A stretch of 40,466 nt of DNA, taken from assembly GCA_903904605.1 (NCBI GenBank), contig CAIVDC010000089.1:1-40466 (forward strand), in the 5' to 3' direction. A model generated the notes under the pieces. That model was not told the DNA's origin and did not search any database. It saw only the letters and a list, made by a program, of their open reading frames with translations. Source of the stretch: an uncultured Sterolibacterium sp. (GTDB lineage Bacteria; Pseudomonadota; Gammaproteobacteria; Burkholderiales; Rhodocyclaceae). A program made the position numbers and the translations under genes. This document shows, piece after piece, positions 28,383-36,411 of the stretch. Position 1 is the first letter of the stretch; each line of letters starts with the position of its first letter.

Positions 28383-28901
28383 CAGGATCTCCAGTTCAAG
28401 TTAGAGGCGTTGATCGGTAAGTCGGGATGCCGACGGCGCACCGCTCGTTCCAAGGAAAAAGCCGCCGTCACTGGGGCAATTGTGGTCGAGAAGGACGCCG
28501 GGTCGTCGCGCGCCGTACCGGCAATCCGGCCGGCATGGCGCAGGCAAGCGTGTCAAGCGGTCCCGTTGCGAGATGCATTGATCCTGTCTCCTTCCCAGTC
28601 TTTGGGGCTTCGAAACGCGGGGGGCCGGCATCCCAGTGTCCCCGGCAGTTCGTGCACCTTTCCAGATACTTTAGAAGATTGATGATTCTATGGTAATGCC
28701 CATAATTGTGTATTTATGTCATTATTTAGGAAGCTGAAAAAATCGATCTGCAGACGCAAATTCACTACAAAGTAATGATAATAAAAAGATTTCTAAATTT
28801 GATATGGCTTATTGCGATGCAGCAGACCGTATTGAGATTGCTGCCTTTTGGGTGATACTGTTCACAACTTGGTATCAAAACGGCATAGGGAGGAGCCGGA
28901 A
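28383..28901. promoter_or_regulatory. Divergent ALDH/AraC control region with an AT-rich block
   Basis: A 519-bp gap between divergent genes. Bases about 28680-28860 are strikingly AT-rich against the GC-rich surroundings (for example AATAAAAAGATTTCTAAATT near 28780-28800). This suggests promoters, bending, or H-NS/IHF-type binding. I cannot pick a single -35/-10 pair or AraC site with confidence. The remainder (28383-28680) has no convincing coding frame. Confidence 0.5.
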
Positions 28902-29837
28902 ATGAAGTCGATCATGGAACGCCTGGAGCCTCCGGTCCGCGGATTGAACCATAACCAGAGCATGAATGTCGTGGTCCAGAAACTGTTGGCGGCCTTGCAG
29001 GTAAGGCGCTTCAGTCTGGAGTATGAGCACGGCGGTTTGAGCCGAGCCTGTATCTTGCTGACCGGCGGCAAGGGTGAGATTGGCGGCGTAGGGGAGTCGA
29101 TTGGCCTGGCCTCGCCCGCGCTGGCCTGGCTACCCGTCGATCCTGGACATTATCTGCGCGTCTTTGCCGGAGCACAGGGCTATATCGTTTGGCTGTTGGA
29201 TATCCAGGCCAGGAATTCCCTCGGCGAACATGCGGAATCGGCTCGGTTGAGATACTTGATCGATCGGCCGGTCATCGCGGACGAGATCGAGGATGCAGCA
29301 TCCTTCGCCGAAGTGAGTCATGCATTCGCCGCTATCGACAGGGAAACCCAGAAGAGCGAGCGCGGTTCCTGGGTCTATCTGAGCGCCCAGATTTCCATCA
29401 TCCTGGTGTGTTGCTGGCGTCTTTCTGGTCTCGAAGAGGTCTCGATGCGGGGCCACAGCACCCATTCGACCATCCTGCTGAGATTCCGCAACCTGGTAGA
29501 ACTGCATTTCAGGGAACAATGGACGATCGCTCAGTACGCCAAGGCTCTGCAAATCTCCCACGATCGCCTGCACGATGTTTCGGTCAGGACGCTGCAGCGA
29601 ACGCCGCTCCAACTGGTCCACGAACGCCTCACCCATGAAGCGGGGCAAAGGCTGGTGCACTCGGGATTCACCATCGAGCAGATCGCTGCCGATCTCGGAT
29701 TTCGCACGACAAGCTATTTCAGTCGCTTCTTCAGTCGCCAGACGGGGCTCAGTCCGGGCCGCTACCGTCGGAAGGCGACCGGAGCCCACTTAAGTTCCGA
29801 TTCGCCGTCATCGAACAGTTTCGCTGACTGGCCGTAG
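28902..29837 (+). CDS. AraC/XylS-family transcriptional regulator
   Basis: A 311-residue regulator. The N-terminal part (about 1-190) resembles the AraC-binding-like sensor of the XylS/NahR-type AraC group. The C-terminal part has the two helix-turn-helix motifs: WTIAQYAKALQISHDRLHDV and FTIEQIAADLGFRTTSYFSR, followed by FFSRQTGLSPGRYR. ATG 28902 has a strong GGAGG 8 nt upstream, so the longer frame from 28848 is rejected. It is divergent from the aldehyde dehydrogenase, the classic layout for a local activator of aromatic catabolism. The effector is unknown. Confidence 0.87.
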   Translation: MKSIMERLEPPVRGLNHNQSMNVVVQKLLAALQVRRFSLEYEHGGLSRACILLTGGKGEIGGVGESIGLASPALAWLPVDPGHYLRVFAGAQGYIVWLLDIQARNSLGEHAESARLRYLIDRPVIADEIEDAASFAEVSHAFAAIDRETQKSERGSWVYLSAQISIILVCCWRLSGLEEVSMRGHSTHSTILLRFRNLVELHFREQWTIAQYAKALQISHDRLHDVSVRTLQRTPLQLVHERLTHEAGQRLVHSGFTIEQIAADLGFRTTSYFSRFFSRQTGLSPGRYRRKATGAHLSSDSPSSNSFADWP

Positions 29838-29856
29838 CCTGCGCCTCATTGATCCA

Positions 29857-29910
29857 CGATTCCTTCCATCTTCGGAATCGCGAATATCAATCAGTGCTGA
29901 TTGACGTCAA
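29857..29910. repeat. Cluster of palindromes between convergent genes
   Basis: Three symmetric elements lie in a row: CGATTCC (29857-29863) with GGAATCG (29874-29880), TCAATCAGTGCTGATTGA (29887-29904, 8-bp arms with a 2-bp centre) and the perfect palindrome TTGACGTCAA (29901-29910), which overlaps it. They occupy the gap between the araC-type gene and the IHF-like gene. They may terminate both transcripts or bind a dimeric protein. No T-run is present. Confidence 0.5.
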
Positions 29911-29923
29911 ATCAAAGCGCGCG

Positions 29924-30211
29924 TCAGGGCTTGCTCCTATCCACCCGCTCCTGCAACTCCTTACCCATCTTGAAGCGAATGGAAGCCTTGGCAGGAACTT
30001 GAACAGGCGCTCCGGTCATCGGGTTTCGGCCGGTTCTGGGCGGCCGATAATACAACTTGAAAGAGCCAAATCCGCGAATCTCGATTCGGCTCTGTCCCGC
30101 AAGAGCCTCGGTTAGGGCTTCGATGATCGTGTCGACAGCCGCCTTTGAATCAGCAAGGGTAAATTGCTTGAATCGGAGGGAGAGCGCTTCAGTGAGCTGA
30201 GATCTCTTCAT
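29924..30211 (-). CDS. IHF-beta/HU-family DNA-bending protein
   Basis: A 95-residue histone-like protein. IEIRGFGSFKLYYRPPRTGR (50s-60s) is the beta-arm start, and NPMTGAPVQVPAKASIRFKMG the arm tip and return, with the Arg-Asn-Pro that intercalates DNA. The opening MKRSQLTEALSLRFKQFTLA resembles IHF-beta more than HU. The housekeeping ihfB normally follows rpsA, which is not here, so this is probably an accessory copy. The start has only a weak GAAG SD. An orphan c-di-GMP riboswitch and a short ORF lie upstream on the same strand. Confidence 0.85.
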   Translation of the reverse strand: MKRSQLTEALSLRFKQFTLADSKAAVDTIIEALTEALAGQSRIEIRGFGSFKLYYRPPRTGRNPMTGAPVQVPAKASIRFKMGKELQERVDRSKP

Positions 30212-30311
30212 GCAGGACTTCTAGATTGACCTGTTGATGACAGCCACCAAGCGACTCATTGTTCTACGCCCGGGAATGGCACGGTTTCGCCGCGTGCTTG
30301 GCCTTGCCGTA

Positions 30312-30434
30312 TCAAAGTCGGCAGTGGCTCGGCAGCCTGCTGCAAACAGGGTCGAGCCAGACGTCACCAAATGCCGATACCGCCCGATGGGCGAGCAGCA
30401 AGACGGAGGCGAGTTCGGGGATGGTGAATTTCAT
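30312..30434 (-). pseudogene. 40-codon ORF after the c-di-GMP riboswitch, probably a truncated gene
   Basis: AGGAG sits 7-8 nt before ATG 30434, and the peptide opens MKFTIPELASVLLLAHRAVS, like a lipid- or Sec-type signal sequence. After about 22 residues it loses any secreted-protein character and stops at 30312. The strong translation start and upstream riboswitch imply a real gene once began here, most of which is now missing. I cannot tell what it encoded. The rest of 30212-30311 shows no frame of interest. Confidence 0.5.
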
Positions 30435-30502
30435 GACGACACTCCTATCAAGTCATTGAGTGCCGGCCATGCAGGTGACGGATCACATCCAACTCTGGAT
30501 GA

Positions 30503-30583
30503 GGCAGCTGGCTGGCGTCGGACACGAGTCCCTTTAGCCCCTCTAGCTTTGCGCCACCGGCTTTCGCCGGGTTTGCCACGTGG
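30503..30583 (-). promoter_or_regulatory. c-di-GMP-I (GEMM-I) riboswitch aptamer
   Basis: Read on the minus strand, the segment has the hallmark GGCAAACC at 30577, a GAAA tetraloop closed by CCGGC/GCCGG, then GGCGCAAAGCTAGAGGGGCT, a second stem with CTAAAGGGACTCGTGTCC, and GACGCCAGCCAGCTGCC closing P1 (GGCA with TGCC). These match the GEMM-I consensus: conserved GCAAA, the tetraloop receptor and the closing G/C-rich strand. A hairpin, CATCCA-GAGT-TGGATG, follows 1 nt later (30486-30501) and may be the expression platform. The next start codon is ATG 30434. Confidence 0.85.
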
Positions 30584-30776
30584 TTGAGCAAGCCTAATCT
30601 CAGCCCCGTGCGGGACATACTATAGGATAGTTCCGCGCGAAATAACAGCGAAATATTCTGCGCTTTCCATGACCTCGCCAGTTCTTCGACCCTGCCCCGC
30701 CCGAAAGCGGGCGCATCGCCCCGGTTCGCTGGTCAGGTCGCGGTGCAGCCGGCCGTGTTGACGCCTCGCATTCGGG
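30584..30776. other. Intergenic, probable riboswitch promoter region
   Basis: About 190 bp between the riboswitch 5' edge and the stop of fumC. The minus-strand promoter of the riboswitch transcript should lie within it. TATAGGATAG near 30620 is the only AT-rich stretch, and I cannot assign boxes. Confidence 0.35.
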
Positions 30777-32177
30777 TTACGGACGCTGGCCGCCGCCGAC
30801 CATATCGGACGGCCGCACCCAGCGGTCGAAGTCCGCCGCCGTGACATAGCCAAGCGCCAGTGCCGCCTCGCGCAGCGTCAGCTGTTCATGGTGGGCCCGC
30901 TTGGCGATCTCGGCGGCGCGATCGTAGCCGATGTGCGGTGTCAGCGCCGTCACCAGCATCAGCGAGCGCTCCAGGAGTTCGGCAATGCGTTTGCGGTCGG
31001 CGGTAATGCCGCGGACACAGTGCGCCGCGAAACTCTTCATGCCATCGGCGAGCAGCCGAACGCTTTGCATGAAGTTGTGGGCAATGAGCGGCTTGAAGAC
31101 GTTCAGCTCGAAGTTTCCCGAGGCGCCGCCGATGCCGATGGCCACGTCGTTGGCGATGACCTGGCAACAAAGCATGGTCAGCGCCTCGCTTTGGGTCGGA
31201 TTGACCTTGCCCGGCATAATCGAGCTGCCGGGCTCGTTCTCGGGAATGCCGATTTCGCCCAATCCGCAGCGTGGTCCGGAGGCGAGCCAGCGGACGTCAT
31301 TGGCGATCTTCATGAGCGCTACGGCAAGTGTCTTCATCGCGCCGTGCACCGCAACGAGACCGTCGTGAGCGGCCAGCGCGGCAAACTTGTTGGCCGCGCT
31401 GACGAACGGCAGGCCGCTGCTGCGGGCGAGTTCAGCCGCCACGCGGGCGCCGAACTCAGGATCGGTGTTAAGACCGGTGCCGACCGCGGTGCCGCCGACC
31501 GCGAGCGGGTAGAGCGAAGGCAGCACGGCATTGATCAGCGATGCGGCATGGTCGAGCTGGGCGACGTAGCCTGAAAATTCCTGGCCCAGAGTCAGCGGCG
31601 TGGCGTCCTGCAAATGGGTGCGGCCGACCTTGACGATGTCGCGGAAGGCGACCGACTTCGCTGCCAGCGTGGCGCGCAGGCCGGCCAGTGCCGGTTGCAG
31701 GGTGCCGACGATGCCGAGCGCTGCGGCCCAGTGCATGGCGGAAGGGAAAATGTCGTTCGACGACTGGCCGAGATTGACCTCGTCATTGGGATGGACAAGG
31801 CGGTTCGGACCACGCTCGCCGCCGAGCAGTTCCGAAGCGCGGTTGGCCAGCACTTCGTTCATGTTCATGTTGCTCTGGGTGCCGGAACCGGTCTGCCAGA
31901 CGGACAGGGGGAATTCCTGCTCGTGGCGGCCGGACAACACCTCTTCCGCTGCCGTGACGATGGCCTGAGCCTTGTCTTCCTGCAGCAATCCCAGTGCGCG
32001 ATTGACCCTGGCACTGGCAGACTTCAGCGTGGCCAGAGCCAAAATTATTTCCTGCGGCATACGCTCGGTGGAGATGGCGAAATGTTCCAGCGAGCGCTGT
32101 GTCTGAGCACCCCAGAGCCGGTCCTCCGGCACCTCGATGGCACCGAAGGAGTCTTGTTCCATACGGGTTGCATTCAT
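30777..32177 (-). CDS. fumC: Class II fumarate hydratase FumC
   Basis: A 466-residue fumarase, interconverting fumarate and L-malate in the TCA cycle and needing no iron-sulfur cluster. Signature motifs: [17 protein letters not shown], the catalytic-region [11 protein letters not shown], and [19 protein letters not shown] with the catalytic loop serine. Length is typical for FumC. ATG 32177 has GAAGAGA upstream; ATG 32162 is a less likely alternative. It is divergent from the aconitase remnant at 32287, so two TCA-cycle genes once sat head to head. Confidence 0.94.
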   Translation of the reverse strand: MNATRMEQDSFGAIEVPEDRLWGAQTQRSLEHFAISTERMPQEIILALATLKSASARVNRALGLLQEDKAQAIVTAAEEVLSGRHEQEFPLSVWQTGSGTQSNMNMNEVLANRASELLGGERGPNRLVHPNDEVNLGQSSNDIFPSAMHWAAALGIVGTLQPALAGLRATLAAKSVAFRDIVKVGRTHLQDATPLTLGQEFSGYVAQLDHAASLINAVLPSLYPLAVGGTAVGTGLNTDPEFGARVAAELARSSGLPFVSAANKFAALAAHDGLVAVHGAMKTLAVALMKIANDVRWLASGPRCGLGEIGIPENEPGSSIMPGKVNPTQSEALTMLCCQVIANDVAIGIGGASGNFELNVFKPLIAHNFMQSVRLLADGMKSFAAHCVRGITADRKRIAELLERSLMLVTALTPHIGYDRAAEIAKRAHHEQLTLREAALALGYVTAADFDRWVRPSDMVGGGQRP

Positions 32178-32286
32178 GTCTTGTCTCTTCGCTCCAATTG
32201 GTCGCCAACCACTCCGGACGCCATCGCTCGTCTATACTCGAAGGACTTGCGTCAGCCCTGTCGCGAACTTACTGGTGCGGGTCATC

Positions 32287-32511
32287 ATGCCCCATGATCC
32301 GTTCGGCGCATTACAGAAGTTCCCTCTAGCATCCGGGCGATCACTTCGCTATTGCGCACCGGGCGCGCTGGAATCGGCCGGGCTCGGCAAAATGTCCCGG
32401 CTGCCCGTTTCAATCCGCATCGTACTCGAATCCCTTCTGCGCAATTGCGATGGCCGAAAAATCACGGCAGATCACGTGCGCCAACCCGCCGGCTGGCAGC
32501 CGACGGTGCCG
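32287..32511 (+). pseudogene. acnA: Aconitase A 5' fragment
   Basis: From ATG 32287 the frame encodes MPHDPFGALQKFPLASGRSL, then ALESAGLGKMSRLPVSIRIV, LESLLRNCDGRKITADHVRQ and PAGWQPT, which match the first ~75 residues of AcnA-type aconitases (about 890 residues). Similarity stops at about 32511. The following bases to 32635 encode, in another frame, a Gly/Ala-rich tail (LAMGFTAGIGAMIGTAGG) that is not aconitase and may be the end of a different membrane protein. All three cluster cysteines and most of the enzyme are missing, so this is a dead fragment. Confidence 0.8.
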
Positions 32512-32673
32512 TGCCAACACCGATGTCGGCCGTGCGAATGTGCGCATGGGAATGGTCCGAATCACTTTCCGGAGTGCCTTGGCGATGGGGTTCACTGCGG
32601 GTATCGGGGCAATGATCGGTACCGCTGGCGGCTAGGAGCTGAGATCATCCTTGCCCGCGCGCGGACGCGGGTG

Positions 32674-33414
32674 CTAACGCGGCAGATCAAGTTCGGGGTA
32701 ATGACGGAAAATGCCGGACTGGTTGAAAGGAACGCGCCGCTTTGATTTCAGATAGGTGTCGATGCGCGGCCGCGCCGAGATCCTATCGTGCAGCGCTACG
32801 AGACCAGGATGCTTCGGCTCCAGCTCCGACATGGTGTGCGGAAAGGCATAGCGCAGGCCGGCGATCATCTGGAACATTGAAAGGTCCACGTACGACGTGG
32901 CTCTGCCGACGAGGCCGCCGTTCCAGCCCGGATTGCTGCTGATGATCTTCTCGAAGTATCCCAGATACTTCGTCAGGCGTTCCGCGCAGAAGTTGGCGGA
33001 GCGCTGCTTGGCTGGACGCTTTTGCTCCTCGTAATAGAGCCCGACGGCGATCGGGTGGTGCGTGTCGTGGACCTCGACGAGCCAATCGGCGATGGTGAGT
33101 TGCAATTGGTGCGCCCAGAACCTGCTGGCCTCTCTTTTCGGCACGAGCCCGAGGCGCGGTCCTAGGAAAAGGAGAATGTTCGCCGTTTGCGCGAGCAGTT
33201 GCTTGCTGCCTGCGATTCTCAGAAAGGGCGGGGCGAACGGCGGGCACGCGACCGCTTCTCCGCTCAGCAATCGCATCATCGCCGGCATGCCTAGGCCTGC
33301 ACGAGCCGGCAGGCGGGCGACATCCAAATAACCCTCACCGGCATCCTCCAACGCTAGCCGGACAAGCTCGCCGCGGCCCTGCAGGGTCGGCCAGTAATAA
33401 AGCTCGTAGCGCAT
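32674..33414 (-). CDS. Glutathione S-transferase-like protein
   Basis: A 246-residue GST-fold protein. The N-terminal thioredoxin-like part opens MRYELYYWPTLQGRGELVRL, in which the tyrosines at positions 6-7 may stabilise the glutathione thiolate as in Tyr-type GSTs. The all-helical C-terminal domain includes RATSYVDLSMFQMIAGLRYA (the conserved N-cap box region). ATG 33414 has AGGAG 8 nt upstream; the longer frame from 33441 lacks support. It lies 55 bp downstream of the LysR gene on the same strand. The substrate is unknown; with pirin and AzoR remnants nearby, a role in electrophile or quinone stress is plausible. Confidence 0.8.
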   Translation of the reverse strand: MRYELYYWPTLQGRGELVRLALEDAGEGYLDVARLPARAGLGMPAMMRLLSGEAVACPPFAPPFLRIAGSKQLLAQTANILLFLGPRLGLVPKREASRFWAHQLQLTIADWLVEVHDTHHPIAVGLYYEEQKRPAKQRSANFCAERLTKYLGYFEKIISSNPGWNGGLVGRATSYVDLSMFQMIAGLRYAFPHTMSELEPKHPGLVALHDRISARPRIDTYLKSKRRVPFNQSGIFRHYPELDLPR

Positions 33415-33468
33415 TTCGTCTCTCCTGAACGGCAGCATCATCTACGATGGAATCAGCCTTCGCCGTAT

Positions 33469-34416
33469 TTAGTTGACGCGCCTCGCCGCCGGCAGGGCGC
33501 GTTTCGCAGCCTGGGCGTCGACGCCTTGCCGGCATTCCTTCGTCAACTGCTCGCGAATGATTTCGGAAAACCTCGTGATCGCCGGCCCAGCATGGTCGCG
33601 GTCGGCGAATACCAGGTACAGTTGCGCGAAACGCTCTCCACCCTCGCGCAAAGGCAGCGGTTTCAAGGTTCCGGCTGAGATCTGGTCGCGCAGCTTTTCC
33701 TCGGGCAACCATGCGTAGCCGTAACCGCAGCGCGCGGCCTCTATCGAGGTCGCCATGTTGCTCACGGTCCAGCGCTGCGTGGCCTCGACGAAGGTGGGCG
33801 TCGCACGGCGCAGACCCGTCTCCCGGACCACCAGTTGGCGATGCACACGCAGATCCTGCATCGTGATCTTGCGTCCAAGGCGGTGCAGCGCATGGTCCGG
33901 ATGCGCCACCAGGACAAAGCGGATCTGCAGCAGAGAGTCGCCAAGGAATCCCTGCGGAATGCTACTTGCAATCGCCAAGTCGGCTTGACCCTGCAATAGC
34001 GCCTCCGAAGCGCCGCTGATGACCGACTCGATCACTTCGATGCGGGTGTGCGGACTCTCAGCGCCCAGGAGGTCGAGGCAACGCAGCAATACGAAAGTCG
34101 GAAACACCGATTCCACCACCACGCGGATCTCGGCTTCCCAGCCGGCGGACAGCTTCTTAGCGGCCTGCTCGAGAACAGCCGCTTCATCGAGCAGGTAGCG
34201 CGCGCGGCGATACAACAGGTGGCCGGTCGGCGTCAGCACCGCTTTGCGTCCTTCCAGCTTGAACACCTTTACGCCAAGCAGCGATTCCAGCTTCTGCACC
34301 GCGTAGCTCACTGACGACTGCGTTTTGTGCATGAGCTCTGCCGCCTGGGCGTAGCCGCCTGCATCGACCACTGTTGTCAGCGCGCGCCATTGCTCGAGGG
34401 TGATATGGGTGTTCAC
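33469..34416 (-). CDS. LysR-family transcriptional regulator
   Basis: A 315-residue LysR-type regulator. The N-terminal winged helix-turn-helix reads AGGYAQAAELMHKTQSSVSY, and QKLESLLGVKVFKLEGRK gives the wing. The effector-binding domain follows (about 90-300). The start is GTG 34416, with GGAG 10 nt upstream. It is divergent from the pirin remnant and azoR, an arrangement widely seen for quinone/azo-responsive LysR regulators, and likely controls them. The palindrome at 34417-34430 directly abuts its start codon and may be an autoregulatory site. Confidence 0.9.
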   Translation of the reverse strand: MNTHITLEQWRALTTVVDAGGYAQAAELMHKTQSSVSYAVQKLESLLGVKVFKLEGRKAVLTPTGHLLYRRARYLLDEAAVLEQAAKKLSAGWEAEIRVVVESVFPTFVLLRCLDLLGAESPHTRIEVIESVISGASEALLQGQADLAIASSIPQGFLGDSLLQIRFVLVAHPDHALHRLGRKITMQDLRVHRQLVVRETGLRRATPTFVEATQRWTVSNMATSIEAARCGYGYAWLPEEKLRDQISAGTLKPLPLREGGERFAQLYLVFADRDHAGPAITRFSEIIREQLTKECRQGVDAQAAKRALPAARRVN

Positions 34417-34477
34417 GGAGATAGATCTCCAAATTCGATTGAATCTGCCTAAATTTTCCGCTTTTTTATCGATTTAG
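34417..34477. promoter_or_regulatory. Probable LysR operator and divergent promoter
   Basis: GGAGATAGATCTCC (34417-34430) is a 6+2+6 inverted repeat, though its first arm also serves as the regulator's SD on the minus strand. CTAAAT (34449-34454) and ATTTAG (34472-34477) form a wider inverted pair. The block is AT-rich (CTTTTTTATCGATTTAG). A LysR tetramer often binds two such sites between divergent genes. Which of these is used is not determined. Confidence 0.45.
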
Positions 34478-34528
34478 TAAATGCTTAAATGGCCACGTCA
34501 GATCGTCATGCAAGCAAGGAGAAACGCC

Positions 34529-34808
34529 ATGAAGAACATCAACCTTACTACAGCGCGCCACGGAATCCCATTGGGTTGGGGACGGCTTTCCGGTGCGCAG
34601 GATATTCAGCTACAAGAACGCCGGCCTCATGCTCGACTATGCCGGCCCGACCCGCTTCGAGCCTAGTGCGCAGCGTCGCGGTGTCGACTGTCATCCGCAC
34701 CGCGGTTTCGAAACGGTCAGCATCGCCTACGAGGGCGAAGTCGAACACGAGGACTCCGCTGGAAACCGTGAGCGCGTCGGCCTTCTTACTCCTACCTCAA
34801 GGCATTAA
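34529..34808 (+). pseudogene. Pirin-family remnant, frameshifted and 3'-truncated
   Basis: AAGGAG precedes ATG 34529, which begins MKNINLTT, the usual pirin start. The family core WVGDGFPVRRIFSYKNAG, then LMLDYAGPTRFEP, HPHRGFETVSIAYEGEVEHE follows in a different frame from about 34569, so a frameshift lies between. The metal-site HPHRGFET motif is present, but after GNRERVG (about 34785) the rest of the roughly 280-residue protein is gone and the frame stops at 34806-34808. It is dead as a pirin, although its promoter and SD may still drive azoR. Confidence 0.82.
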
Positions 34809-34822
34809 CCAAAGGAACCATC

Positions 34823-35443
34823 ATGAAGAATCTTCTCCAGATCAACAGCAGCATATTCTCAATCGGTGGACAATCGAGCCGGCTTGCCGAGCGCTTCGTC
34901 GCCTCCTGGCGCGAAGCCAATCCGGGCGCGACAGTCACCGTGCGCGATCTCGCGCGCGAACCGGTACCGCACCTCGACGCGGCGCGTTTCGCTGCGTTCA
35001 TCGCCAAGCCGGAAGAGCGCAGCGCGGAGCAACAGGAGACGGTGAAAGAATCGGACGCGCTGATCGCGGAACTGAAGGCCGCCGACGTGCTCGTGCTCGG
35101 CCTGCCGCTATACAACTTGGGCCTGCCCTCAACGCTCAAGGCCTATTTCGACCACGTCGGCCGCGCCGGCCACACCTTCAAGTACACCGAGAACGGGCCT
35201 GTCGGCCTTTTGAGCGGCAAGAAAGCCTATGTGTTCGCGGCTCGCGGCGGCCTTTACGAGGGCACCCCGCTCGACACGCAAACCGGATATGTGCGCGACT
35301 TTCTCGGATTCATGGGCATCACCGATGTGGAGTTCATCTACGCCGAAGGCCTGGCGATCGGCGAAGAGAGCAGAAATGCCAGCCTGGCGCGGGTTCACCG
35401 CCAGATCGGCGACATCACCGGGCAGGATGCGATCGCCGCCTAA
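34823..35443 (+). CDS. azoR: FMN-dependent NADH-azoreductase
   Basis: A 206-residue flavodoxin-like quinone/azo reductase, performing two-electron reduction of quinones or azo compounds with NADH. The start of the fold MKNLLQINSSIFSIGGQSSR holds the FMN phosphate loop. LVLGLPLYNLGLPSTLKAYF contains the PMYNF-like FMN motif (here PLYNLG). FAARGGLYEG is the second FMN/NADH loop, and the C-terminal YAEGLAIGEESR is typical. AAAGGAA lies before ATG 34823. It is 14 bp downstream of the pirin remnant and should be under the LysR regulator. Length and motifs are normal, so it is probably functional. Confidence 0.9.
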   Translation: MKNLLQINSSIFSIGGQSSRLAERFVASWREANPGATVTVRDLAREPVPHLDAARFAAFIAKPEERSAEQQETVKESDALIAELKAADVLVLGLPLYNLGLPSTLKAYFDHVGRAGHTFKYTENGPVGLLSGKKAYVFAARGGLYEGTPLDTQTGYVRDFLGFMGITDVEFIYAEGLAIGEESRNASLARVHRQIGDITGQDAIAA

Positions 35444-35614
35444 ACCTGCTCGCTGTGGTCGCGCGCTCTTGGGACAAGTTCATGGGGGCGCGGCTGTGGC
35501 GAGCCAGCCGAATCAGCTGTTTTGCCGTTGCTGCTCATCGCCTTTCTCGAAGAGAAGCGATCGGAGCCTGTTCCGGAAAACGAAAAGACGCGGGAAGCGG
35601 ATCCGCTCCGTCGA

Positions 35615-36010
35615 TTAACCACCCTTCAACTTCAACCGTTCCTCGAACTTGACCTTGTCGATGAGCACCCGCTCATGGGTGGCGGTTCCAATTCTTTCGA
35701 TCCCGTCGGTCGCGTCAATACGAAACTCAATCCGCCGCCCGTCAACGCCGGTTACCTCGGCTTTGGCGGTGGCAGTCAGACCGATCGGAGTGGCTGCAAG
35801 GTGGATGACATCGATACGGGTGCCCACCGCACTTTCAGTTGGATTCAAGTAAGTCTTGATGGCGTTCAGTGCCGCGTTCTCCATAATCATGACCAACACC
35901 GGCGTAGCCAGAACAGCCGGCAACATGGCATCCTTGAAGCGGTTGGCAAGATGTTCAGCGGTTACGACGAGGGAATACTCTCCCTTGGCACCGATAGGTA
36001 TTTGCCGCAT
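35615..36010 (-). CDS. FlK-like hotdog thioesterase
   Basis: A 131-residue single-hotdog protein of the fluoroacetyl-CoA-thioesterase-like group, hydrolysing acyl-CoA esters. Equivalents of the FlK catalytic Thr, Glu and His appear in AVLATPVLVMIMENAALNAI (Thr and Glu) and VIHLAATPIG (His). The end THERVLIDKVKFEERL is family-like. The start ATG 36010 has only a weak TGGA SD. It is convergent with azoR across 171 bp (35444-35614) in which I see no feature. The natural acyl group is unknown; genuine fluoroacetate resistance is not implied. Confidence 0.8.
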   Translation of the reverse strand: MRQIPIGAKGEYSLVVTAEHLANRFKDAMLPAVLATPVLVMIMENAALNAIKTYLNPTESAVGTRIDVIHLAATPIGLTATAKAEVTGVDGRRIEFRIDATDGIERIGTATHERVLIDKVKFEERLKLKGG

Positions 36011-36411
36011 CGGATTGTTTCCAAGAAGTTGATCGGCTTGTGCCGTGGGATCTTACCATCGGTGAGCCGGCATGCGGGACGTCTTATGCCGTTTGCCGCT
36101 CTGAAGGCCGCCCGATGGACCTTGCCCGGACTTTGAGACTATGCCCTCTGGGGACAAGCATCGTGGCTGAGGAGGCGGGGACCGAAAACAGCCGCTTCTT
36201 CTGCGATTCCGATCTTGCTGCCTGCCTCGGAGATCAGGATCCAACCACGCGCCGTATGCGGCAGGTATACTCGTCCGAGATGAGGTCATGCCGACCAGTT
36301 GGCCCCTCCTCAAAATGATGTCGGATCTTGAGATAGTGTGACATGTCCGCTTTCGCCAGGGCCGTCCCGTTCAGCGCGGTCAAAGCGCAATACCGCATGA
36401 TAGGAGAGCAA
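36011..36411. other. Intergenic region before egtD, nothing recognised
   Basis: About 400 bp between the thioesterase start and the chosen egtD start. Short frames exist on both strands but none resembles a known family. It should hold the promoters for both divergent units. No RNA motif or strong palindrome was found by eye. Confidence 0.4.

Noticed and set aside
30234..30587. A 117-codon plus-strand frame
   Set aside because: It runs antisense through the riboswitch and has no coding character that I can recognise.
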